This document shows positions 1 to 6,035 of a stretch of 6,959 bases of DNA, one piece after another. The stretch spans positions 9,610 through 16,568 of the forward strand of contig DDCS01000026.1 in assembly GCA_002335345.1 (NCBI GenBank), given 5' to 3'. A program made the translations under genes and the position numbers. The notes below the pieces were generated by a model. It ran no database searches. It had not been told where the DNA came from and worked only from the letters and a program-made list of their open reading frames with translations. Source of the stretch: Flavobacteriaceae bacterium UBA2000. Lineage in GTDB: Bacteria; Bacteroidota; Bacteroidia; Flavobacteriales; Flavobacteriaceae. How positions within the stretch are numbered: the first letter of the stretch is position 1; every line of letters starts with the position of its first letter.

Positions 1-27
1 CCATTTAAAGATACTTCTGGTCCATCG

Positions 28-405
28 ATGAACATTTTGATTAAGTTGACCTGTTTGGTAGGACTTGTGATTGCGCCAATTTTAGGGGGGCATCACGAAG
101 CCTCTTCGACTGAAGCGCATGCGATGATGTTTGTTTCTGAAGATGGAACAGTGACTGAACTCGGTGAGGTCGCTGTGCAAAAAGAGGAAAAAGTTACTGT
201 AATTATGGAAGCAGAGGGCGATACGTTCAAAGCGACTGTAACCACAACAACGAGTGTCAATGGTGAACTTCAAGAAAGCGTACAGGTTTTTAAAGGAACC
301 GAAGAAGAGGTGCGTGCTGAGGTTGAGGCGCTGGAGGCAATGAAAATTAAAATCGACGAAGTTGACGGAGAAAAGGTCATCGAAGTTGAAGTAGAGCAGG
401 AGTAA
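28..405 (+). CDS. small acidic exported protein, unknown function
   Basis: Not recognised as a named family. The 125-residue product starts with a signal-peptide-like segment: N-terminal MNILIK, then a hydrophobic stretch to about residue 20, then HHEASS, so the mature part probably begins near residues 20-33. There is no convincing lipobox; the single cysteine (C9) lies inside the hydrophobic core. The mature part is strikingly acidic: by hand count about 27 Asp/Glu against 9 Lys/Arg in the whole protein. Val, Thr and Glu alternate (for example TATVTTTTSV-like and VIEVEVEQE stretches), suggesting short beta strands. A Glu-rich helix-like segment lies at about 90-105. The reading frame is open back to base 1 of the window, so an upstream start cannot be excluded; ATG 28 is chosen because it sits directly before the signal peptide. 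No Shine-Dalgarno is visible. A strong terminator follows 20 nt after the stop. Real gene likely; function unknown. Confidence 0.75.
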   Translation: MNILIKLTCLVGLVIAPILGGHHEASSTEAHAMMFVSEDGTVTELGEVAVQKEEKVTVIMEAEGDTFKATVTTTTSVNGELQESVQVFKGTEEEVRAEVEALEAMKIKIDEVDGEKVIEVEVEQE

Positions 406-424
406 ACTTGCCTGATATCTAAAT

Positions 425-454
425 AAAAAAACCGGCCAAAGAGCCGGTTTTTTT
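425..454. terminator. intrinsic terminator, probably bidirectional
   Basis: A 12-bp perfect stem: seven A plus CCGGC (425-436) pairs with GCCGG plus seven T (443-454), around a 6-nt loop CAAAGA. Read on the + strand, the GC-rich stem followed by the T run ends the small acidic gene (stop at 405). On the - strand the A run becomes a T run, so the same element can end transcripts arriving from the kinase gene, whose stop is about 110 nt away. The symmetry and its position between convergent genes support a shared, two-way terminator. The 455-564 stretch between it and the kinase shows no gene. Confidence 0.88.
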
Positions 455-564
455 ATGATTGTTTTATACTTTGTCATTGTGCCCTTTATCACGAATGGGC
501 ATCAAGCTGCCGTGATCTCGTTCGATAGGGGGGTGGTGATGGCGAAGGGGTAATGGATTGAACT

Positions 565-1179
565 CTAAAAAAGCCCGTGGAGTTCAGCGTCAATTTTATT
601 GATAACCGCCCCTAAGTCTTCCTGATTGTCCACAAAGTCTAATTCGTCCACATCGATGATCAAGAGGTTCCCTTTGTCATAGTTATGAATCCACGCCTCA
701 TAGCGCTCGTTTAATCGGCTGAGGTAATCAATGCTGATCGAGTTTTCATATTCACGGCCACGCTTGTGAATTTGCTTGACCAAATTAGGGATGGAACTTC
801 TTAGATAGATTAAAAGGTCTGGGCCTTTAGTAACACTTTCCATCAGGTCAAACAAAGAACGGTAATTTTCAAAATCGCGATTGGTCATGAGTCCCATAGC
901 GTGCAGGTTTGGCGCAAAAATATGGGCGTCTTCATATATGGTGCGGTCTTGAATAACCTCTTCGCCATTTTCTCTGATGTCTAAGATTTGACGAAAGCGG
1001 CTGTTGAGAAAGTAAATCTGCAGATTAAAGGACCAGCGTTCCATCTGGTTGTAAAAATCATCCAAATAAGGATTGTGCTCGACTTCCTCGTAGTGGGCCT
1101 TCCATTTGTAATGTTTGGATAATAAACCGGTTAAAGTCGTTTTGCCTGAACCAATATTTCCTGCTACGGCAACATGCAT
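565..1179 (-). CDS. deoxyribonucleoside kinase (dCK/dGK/dAK family)
   Basis: Cytosolic salvage kinase that phosphorylates a deoxyribonucleoside at the 5' position using a nucleoside triphosphate. The 204-residue length matches bacterial members of the dCK/dGK-type family. Visible motifs: P-loop GNIGSGKT at 7-14; EE at 31-32, in the place of the catalytic Glu of the family; Q54 in NLQIYF, matching the base-contacting Gln; DRT at 78-80 followed by D84, matching the family's E/D-R-S...D motif; and a LID-like Arg motif KRGREYE at 139-145 (R140, R142, E145). No key residue is missing. The substrate cannot be read from sequence; characterised relatives from aquatic flavobacteria are, as I recall, deoxyadenosine-preferring, so deoxyadenosine kinase is a reasonable guess. 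The ATG lies 5 nt after the stop of the upstream gene with no Shine-Dalgarno, suggesting translational coupling in a two-gene operon. Gene family secure, specificity inferred. Confidence 0.93.
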   Translation of the reverse strand: MHVAVAGNIGSGKTTLTGLLSKHYKWKAHYEEVEHNPYLDDFYNQMERWSFNLQIYFLNSRFRQILDIRENGEEVIQDRTIYEDAHIFAPNLHAMGLMTNRDFENYRSLFDLMESVTKGPDLLIYLRSSIPNLVKQIHKRGREYENSISIDYLSRLNERYEAWIHNYDKGNLLIIDVDELDFVDNQEDLGAVINKIDAELHGLF

Positions 1180-1184
1180 CGCAC

Positions 1185-1988
1185 TTATTGTTTTAACTGA
1201 GTTAGTGCGTAACGTCGAATGACGTTACTGACGTAAATATAAAGGAAATCTTGCGTTAGCTGCAAGCCGTTAATCTGATTTTCTGGCAGTATTTCGGGGA
1301 AATACCAAGCTTGATTTGACTTTAGGTCGAACAGACCTTCCTCTTGGGTAACAACCACATGTTCTTGACTATATCCCATAAGTTTTCCATCGCTGAGCAC
1401 CTGGCGTTTTGTGATGGTACCATAAAGGCTGATCCAAATCAGTTCCTCAAAAGTTTGCGCGATGCAGTCGTTATAGCGGCATTTTAATTCTATAAGATCG
1501 GGCAAAGGAAGACTTTGAAAAACTACGCGCATGGATTGGGTGTCGTATCCCCATAGACTTTGGCTGTTTTGATCCATGAGCCACAAACGATTGCTGCCGG
1601 CATTATAGACCCATTGCACCTGAGGAAATTCTTCAATCAGATTAAAGTCAATACGTCTTTTTTCGTTCAAACGATTATCCAAAAAAAGGACGGTATTTGT
1701 TTCGCGATAAAAGACCAAAACGGTTAGTGGATTTTGAAAATCGATTTGAGCAATAGGTCCTAACATTAGTTCTTGGAATTCAAAATCGCCTTGATTGCCA
1801 GACTTATAGAGGGTGTTTTTGTCGGCCCAATAGAATTGCTCGTAAGTGTCGTACCCAAAAATTTGATCTGCGGCAGATAAGACTGTTTGCTTGTCAGAAT
1901 TAAGCAATAACCCCTTATTTTGCTCAAGGGTCTGAGCAAACATGGGGGCCGTCAGGGTAATTATTATAAAAAGTAAAATCGATCTCAT
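1185..1988 (-). CDS. exported beta-propeller-like protein, unknown function
   Basis: Product of 267 residues from the start chosen here. The frame is open to an earlier ATG at 2048 (287 residues), but that adds 20 residues (MCANKAVF...) in front of a textbook signal peptide, MRSILLFIIITLTAPMFAQ. The ATG at 1988 is preferred, with predicted cleavage after A18, before Q19. The mature part shows several degenerate strand-turn-strand units that look like beta-propeller blades: roughly 89-114 (VLVFYRETNTVLFLDN), 124-150 (NRLWLMDQNSQSLWGYD), about 180-196 (LIWISLYG), about 210-223 (GLFDLKSNQAWYF region) and 243-262 (DFLYIYVSNVIRRY). Two cysteines, C170 and C175, could form a disulfide in the periplasm. 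No catalytic motif, lipobox or C-terminal sorting domain was seen. It is first in an operon with the kinase. Propeller fold is inference; function is unknown. Confidence 0.82.
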   Translation of the reverse strand: MRSILLFIIITLTAPMFAQTLEQNKGLLLNSDKQTVLSAADQIFGYDTYEQFYWADKNTLYKSGNQGDFEFQELMLGPIAQIDFQNPLTVLVFYRETNTVLFLDNRLNEKRRIDFNLIEEFPQVQWVYNAGSNRLWLMDQNSQSLWGYDTQSMRVVFQSLPLPDLIELKCRYNDCIAQTFEELIWISLYGTITKRQVLSDGKLMGYSQEHVVVTQEEGLFDLKSNQAWYFPEILPENQINGLQLTQDFLYIYVSNVIRRYALTQLKQ

Positions 1989-2074
1989 GAAACATGATGC
2001 CTTAGACTCAACAAGGTACAAAACAAAAACTGCTTTATTGGCACACAATTAACACGAGACATGGGTTAAATTAT

Positions 2075-2097
2075 TTAAATTCGGCTCCTGAATTTAA
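2075..2097. repeat. 8-bp inverted repeat in divergent promoter region
   Basis: TTAAATTC (2075-2082) and GAATTTAA (2090-2097) are perfect reverse complements around a 7-nt loop GGCTCCT; after one mismatch two further base pairs are possible on the outside. It lies between the leftward propeller-kinase operon and the rightward GLPGLI operon. There is no T run on either side, so a terminator is unlikely; an operator for a dimeric regulator or a leader hairpin is possible. The repeat itself is read directly; the function is a guess. Confidence 0.5.
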
Positions 2098-2133
2098 TTA
2101 TGAATAAAGGGGTGCATTAAACGTTCCAATTAA

Positions 2134-2154
2134 ACCTTTAACTTAACTTAAGGT
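2134..2154. repeat. tandem TTAAC-type repeat within ACCTT...AAGGT
   Basis: Three consecutive 5-mers, TTAAC (2138-2142), TTAAC (2143-2147) and TTAAG (2148-2152), are framed by ACCTT (2134-2138) and its complement AAGGT (2150-2154). The element sits 58 to 78 nt before the GLPGLI start codon, in the expected upstream-promoter region. It may be a binding site for a regulator, or low-complexity AT-rich sequence with no role. Confidence 0.35.
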
Positions 2155-2176
2155 CCAAGAGAATAACTGGATTTTA

Positions 2177-2184
2177 TAGATTTA
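2177..2184 (+). promoter_or_regulatory. weak Bacteroidota-type -7 element candidate
   Basis: TAGATTTA matches the Bacteroidota -7 consensus TAnnTTTG at all but the last base and lies 27 nt before the GLPGLI start codon, at a suitable distance. No good -33 TTG is visible 17-23 nt upstream, so this is a weak call. The leader between it and the ATG is A-rich with no Shine-Dalgarno, as is usual in the phylum. Confidence 0.2.
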
Positions 2185-2211
2185 ATTTTATCAAAAAAAA
2201 TAAATAAGCAA

Positions 2212-3084
2212 ATGAAAATATACTTTTTAATATTGAGCCTCCTTTTTAGTCTTGGACTTCAAGCACAGAATTTTTCAGGACAAGCTTTTTATCAGTCCAA
2301 AACCACAGTCGATATGGACAATTTCGGCCGCGAAGGAATGAGCGAAGACATGAAAAAGCAGATCATGGCACGCATGAAGTCCTTTTTAGAAAAGACCTAT
2401 ATCTTGACTTTTAATGGAAGTGAGTCTGTTTATGAGGAAGAGGCCTCTCTTGATGTAGAAACTCAAGGTCGCGGATTCGCCGTGATGATGGCCAGTGCGA
2501 CTCCTGGGATTCAATATAAGAATTTGGAAGACAGTGCCTTTGTGCAAGTGCAAGATTTCTTTGGGAAGAGTTTTTTAATCAAAGATGAAATCCCTGCACT
2601 AGAATGGGAGATCACCGATGAGACGAAGATGATTGGCGCGTATTTGGCCATCAAGGCCCGCGCTGTCAAGCAGGTCAAAGCCAACGAGTTTAGTATGATG
2701 CGTCGTCGAGATCGACAGGCTCAAGACACGGATAAGGATAAAGAAAAACAAAAGTCAGATAGTCTTAAGTCTGACCCTATTGATGAATTAGAAATGCCAA
2801 AAACCATCGAAGTGACCGCGTGGTTTACGCCGCAAATACCGCTGGGTCATGGACCAGGAGAGTATGCTGGCTTACCGGGGCTTATACTGGAGCTCAATGC
2901 CGATCGGACCACCTTATTGTGTTCAAAAATTGTAATGAATCCAAAGGATCTCCCTGTCATTGAGGCGCCGAGCAAAGGGGCTGTGGTTACTCAAGATGAA
3001 TTTGAGGTTATCGTCAAAGAGAAAACTCAAGAGATGCGCGACAATTGGCGCAACCGTTCTGGCCGTCGTGGTCGCGGGGAATAA
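2212..3084 (+). CDS. GLPGLI family exported protein
   Basis: Member of the GLPGLI family, a Bacteroidota-restricted set of exported proteins of unknown function named after their best-conserved motif. The motif is exact here at residues 220-225, inside the typical run of PQIPLGHGPGEY, GLPGLI and LELN. Residues 1-19 form a signal peptide (MKIYFLILSLLFSLGLQAQ). The middle (about 64-160) has the family's pattern of strands and short YILTFNGSESVYE-like segments. Just before the conserved core, residues 164-189 form a highly charged, probably disordered linker (RRRDRQ, then DKDKEKQK). The C-terminus is very basic (RNRSGRRGRG). At 290 residues the length is normal. The stop is 2 nt before the start of the next gene, an outer-membrane barrel, so the two are almost certainly co-expressed and probably act together at the cell envelope. 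Family assignment is secure; the biochemical role is not known. Confidence 0.93.
   Translation: MKIYFLILSLLFSLGLQAQNFSGQAFYQSKTTVDMDNFGREGMSEDMKKQIMARMKSFLEKTYILTFNGSESVYEEEASLDVETQGRGFAVMMASATPGIQYKNLEDSAFVQVQDFFGKSFLIKDEIPALEWEITDETKMIGAYLAIKARAVKQVKANEFSMMRRRDRQAQDTDKDKEKQKSDSLKSDPIDELEMPKTIEVTAWFTPQIPLGHGPGEYAGLPGLILELNADRTTLLCSKIVMNPKDLPVIEAPSKGAVVTQDEFEVIVKEKTQEMRDNWRNRSGRRGRGE
3076..3080 (+). promoter_or_regulatory. possible Shine-Dalgarno that favours start 3087
   Basis: GGGGA lies 6 nt before ATG 3087. The same bases encode the C-terminal Gly-Glu of the GLPGLI protein, so the match may be chance, and Bacteroidota seldom rely on such sites. With the 2-nt spacing it favours 3087 over the in-frame ATGs at 3045 and 3129. 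Confidence 0.3.
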
Positions 3085-3086
3085 GC

Positions 3087-5933
3087 ATGAACAATAAAAC
3101 AATAGTCTACTTTAAGTTTCCTTTTTATATGAATCTCCAGCGCCGCCTATCCAATTTATTTTTGCACCGATTGAACGCGGGGTCGATTCCATCGACTAAG
3201 CGTTTTTCATTGAGTCACCTCTTAGGTTTTACTTTTGCGGTAATGAGCTGGATCAATAGTGATGCTCAAGAAGTGCAACTTCGAGGTGTGGTCATGGACA
3301 GTCTTGCCCCATTGGGGTTTGCCAATGTTATTGCCACCGATGCTGAGTCTGGGAAATTAGCAGGATATTCTATTACGAATAATGACGGACGATATGCTTT
3401 ATCCCTCAATTCCGAGGCCAGCTATATTCTTCGGGCCAGTTTTTTGGGGTACGAAACTCAAGAAAAAAGGCTAAACGTTGGCGCAGACATTGATGCATTA
3501 ACTCTCGATTTTACGCTAAGGGCTGAAACGGCTCAGCTCGATGGGGTCGAAATTGTCTATGAGATGCCGGTCACCGTCAAGGGGGATACGATTGTTTACA
3601 ATGCGGATTCATTCAATAGGGGTAACGAGAAAAAACTCGGAGATGTCCTGGAGAATCTTCCTGGAGTTGAGGTCAACGATGACGGTGAAATTCAGGTTGA
3701 AGGGAAAACGGTCCAAAAAGTCATGGTCGAAGGAAAGGACTTCTTTGATGGAGATTCTAAACTAGCCACGAAAAACATACCCGCCAATGCTATTGATAAG
3801 GTTGAGGTATTGCGTAATTTCAGTGAAGTAGGTCAAATGCGCGGGGTGACCAACAATCAAGATAATGTGGCGATCAATATCAAGCTAAAAGAAGGCAAAA
3901 AGAATTTTTGGTTTGGTGAGGTCACCGCAGGGAGTGGTGTAGATGCCGACGTGGATCCTCGCTATTTATTGCACCCCAAGTTGTTTTATTATCACCCTGA
4001 GTATAGTTTGAATGTTATTACAGATTTAAACGATATTGGTGAGGTGCCCTTTACCTGGAGAGATTTCTTCAACTTTACAGGGGGATTCAGAAATTTTAAC
4101 AGCGGTGGAGGAACCCGATTTAACATTCAAGAAAGTGATCTGGGTTTTGCTGTTGCCCAAAATAATCGAGCGGCGGCAATCGGTACGAAGTTCGCCGCCG
4201 CAAACTTCAGCTATGCGGCAAGTCAGACTTTGGATTTAAGTGGATTTGGTATCGCTTCAGAAAATACGACTTCTATTATCTCCAATACCATAAACCAGTT
4301 TATTTTGTCGGGCATTCAAGAGCAAACTCAGGTTCAATCCGAGCAGAACAATCAACTGGGGATGATAAAATTTAGTGGGATTTATAAACCTGATGCCCGT
4401 TTACAAGTCGATTATGATATATTGTTAAAGGCCTCAAATCAGCGTCAAGATGATGCGACATTTTCTGCCTTTGCGGATCAAACAAATGATATTGTCGAGC
4501 GCAAAGAAAATCGTCCCACCTCAATTGAGCAAAACATCAATGCCTATTATACGGCCTCAGAGAACGATATTTTTGCCGGCCAGTTTCAACATATGCTTCG
4601 CTCGGAGGATCCCTTTTATAACGCGATAACGGACCTTTTGCCTTTTGCCGGGATACTTCCCGTGAGTCAACAAGGGGGCCGCTTTGATTTAAGTCAAGAA
4701 AAAGAAATTCAGACCAATAAGCTCGATGGTAAAATAGATTACTATCGTATTTTGAATAAAACGAGCCACTTGAACATCACCTTGGGGACGACACTAAGTT
4801 TCCAAAATTTTGATTCTAAGATTTTTGAGCGAATCAATGGCACTACAGACTTGCTCGAAGAGACACTGCCTATTGATGGACAAAGCAGTTCTTTAGTCAA
4901 CGACGTCAATTATGATTTTAGGGACCTATTTTTGGGAGTACATTATAAAATAAAGCGGGGGGATTTTACATTTTCTCCAGGTTTTACCTTACATCAATAT
5001 GGGCTTTCCAATACGCAGCTAGGAAGTACGGCGAGTCAAAATCAGTGGTTGCTTTTGCCTGATTTCTTTGCCCTTTGGGATATAAAAAACAGTGAAAATA
5101 TCCGCTTTAACTACAGTAAAACTGCGGAATACACCGACATAAATAATCTGGCGCAGGCCTATGTGTTTAATAACTATAACCGCCTTTTTGCTGGAAACAG
5201 GAATTTAGGCAATGCCTTATCTGAATCCTTTAGATTAAATTATTTCAGTTATAATTTGTTCAACTACACAAATATCAATGGATCGCTGAGTTACACCAAG
5301 CGAACTAAGGGCATTAAAAATAACACCACCTTGGTCGCCATTAACCAGGTGACCCAGCCTGAGAATTTTGATCCCGACAATCCGGACCATATTTATGCGG
5401 CTTCTGGGCGTTTTAGTAAACGAATCAGTAAAATAGAGTACCGCCTGAATGCCACCTTGAGCTATAGCGAACTTTTTTCTCGAGTCAATGAGGCCCTTCA
5501 GCAAAGCGAGAGTTTTACCCAAAATTATCGCCTCAGCGCGCGCAGCAGTTTTAGTGAATGGCCCAATTTTGAAGTGGGCTATAATTGGACCAGAAACCAG
5601 TACAATAATGGTCGTGTGGATCAGTTATTTTTTACCCAAAGACCCTATTTTTCGCTTGATGTGAATTTCTTGAAATCTTTCTATTGGACAGTGAATTGGG
5701 ATTTTTATGACTACAGCAATCAAGAAAACACGATTCGAAACAATTATTCCTTCCTCAATAGCACGCTTTATTATCAGGAGCAAGACAGCCATTGGGAGTT
5801 TTCGCTTCAGGGCACAAACTTGACCAATAACCAGGCGACAAATACCGACAGTTTTACCGAGCAATTCAACAGTACAAGTCAATACATAGTTTTACCCAGA
5901 ATCATAATGTTTGTGGTAAAATATGACTTATAG
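3087..5933 (+). CDS. TonB-dependent-receptor-like outer-membrane beta-barrel protein
   Basis: Large outer-membrane protein, 948 residues from this start. Order of parts: an unusually long N-terminal region ending in a signal-peptide core (LLGFTFAVMSWI, 45-56) with cleavage near DAQ at 59-61; a carboxypeptidase-regulatory-like beta-sandwich (63-146, with GYSITNNDGRYAL and FLGYETQ signatures); a plug-like region (160-271) containing GDTIVYNADSF, LGDVLENLPGVEV, VQKVMVEGKDFF and AIDKVEVLRN; then a barrel of alternating aromatic strands to the C-terminus, resembling the OMP_b-brl_3 type of Bacteroidota barrels. No obvious TonB box was seen, and the last residue is Leu, not the classical Phe. Start choice: ATG 3045 would overlap the GLPGLI gene by 40 nt, 3129 is also possible; 3087 gives a 2-nt gap and a GGGGA upstream. 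It likely transports or binds an unknown ligand with its GLPGLI partner. No SusD gene, sigma factor or anti-sigma gene is adjacent. Confidence 0.9.
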   Translation: MNNKTIVYFKFPFYMNLQRRLSNLFLHRLNAGSIPSTKRFSLSHLLGFTFAVMSWINSDAQEVQLRGVVMDSLAPLGFANVIATDAESGKLAGYSITNNDGRYALSLNSEASYILRASFLGYETQEKRLNVGADIDALTLDFTLRAETAQLDGVEIVYEMPVTVKGDTIVYNADSFNRGNEKKLGDVLENLPGVEVNDDGEIQVEGKTVQKVMVEGKDFFDGDSKLATKNIPANAIDKVEVLRNFSEVGQMRGVTNNQDNVAINIKLKEGKKNFWFGEVTAGSGVDADVDPRYLLHPKLFYYHPEYSLNVITDLNDIGEVPFTWRDFFNFTGGFRNFNSGGGTRFNIQESDLGFAVAQNNRAAAIGTKFAAANFSYAASQTLDLSGFGIASENTTSIISNTINQFILSGIQEQTQVQSEQNNQLGMIKFSGIYKPDARLQVDYDILLKASNQRQDDATFSAFADQTNDIVERKENRPTSIEQNINAYYTASENDIFAGQFQHMLRSEDPFYNAITDLLPFAGILPVSQQGGRFDLSQEKEIQTNKLDGKIDYYRILNKTSHLNITLGTTLSFQNFDSKIFERINGTTDLLEETLPIDGQSSSLVNDVNYDFRDLFLGVHYKIKRGDFTFSPGFTLHQYGLSNTQLGSTASQNQWLLLPDFFALWDIKNSENIRFNYSKTAEYTDINNLAQAYVFNNYNRLFAGNRNLGNALSESFRLNYFSYNLFNYTNINGSLSYTKRTKGIKNNTTLVAINQVTQPENFDPDNPDHIYAASGRFSKRISKIEYRLNATLSYSELFSRVNEALQQSESFTQNYRLSARSSFSEWPNFEVGYNWTRNQYNNGRVDQLFFTQRPYFSLDVNFLKSFYWTVNWDFYDYSNQENTIRNNYSFLNSTLYYQEQDSHWEFSLQGTNLTNNQATNTDSFTEQFNSTSQYIVLPRIIMFVVKYDL

Positions 5934-5952
5934 AATATGAGGTATTTTGAAC

Positions 5953-5991
5953 GTGCCCATGGTTTGAATAAATCTCTCGGGCACTATTTTT
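5953..5991 (+). terminator. probable intrinsic terminator of the GLPGLI/barrel operon
   Basis: GTGCCC (5953-5958) pairs with GGGCAC (5979-5984), a 6-bp GC-rich stem with a 20-nt loop, followed directly by TATTTTT (5985-5991). It begins 20 nt after the barrel gene's stop codon. The long loop makes it weaker than the hairpin at 425-454, but the stem and T run are in the right order and place. Confidence 0.55.
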
Positions 5992-5993
5992 AG

Positions 5994-6001
5994 TATCTTG
6001 C
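5994..6001 (+). promoter_or_regulatory. candidate -7 element for the crotonase-family gene
   Basis: TATCTTGC resembles the Bacteroidota -7 consensus TAnnTTTG with one T missing. It lies just after the preceding terminator and about 35 nt before ATG 6036, where a promoter is expected. The nearest upstream TTG (5964-5966) is 27 nt away, longer than the usual 17-23, so the call is tentative. Confidence 0.25.
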
Positions 6002-6035
6002 ATCAACCTAACCGATTTTCTAAACGTCATACTTT

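Noticed and set aside
82..492. Open reading frame of 136 codons on the - strand over the small acidic gene
   Set aside because: It is antisense to a gene with a signal peptide, runs through the terminator hairpin and gives a Phe/Cys-rich product with no family features.
488..516. Inverted repeat ATCACG...CGTGAT with a small inner GCA/TGC stem
   Set aside because: Only 6 bp with a long loop and no T run on either strand; the nearby 425-454 hairpin explains termination better. No RNA family recognised.
526..555. G-rich stretch that might form a quadruplex
   Set aside because: Only two runs have three or more G; the others are GG pairs with uneven spacing, so a stable quadruplex is not supported.
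1989..2048. N-terminal extension of the propeller-like protein to ATG 2048
   Set aside because: It would place 20 residues before a complete signal peptide that starts with its own Met at 1988.
3541..3765. 74-codon + strand frame inside the barrel gene
   Set aside because: Lies within the well-supported plug region in another frame; Arg/Ser-rich product with no recognisable features.
4036..4239. 67-codon + strand frame inside the barrel gene
   Set aside because: Out-of-frame shadow of the barrel; no start context or domain.
5235..5882. Two - strand frames (95 and 85 codons) opposite the barrel's C-terminal half
   Set aside because: Antisense shadows; no promoter, terminator or recognisable protein features.
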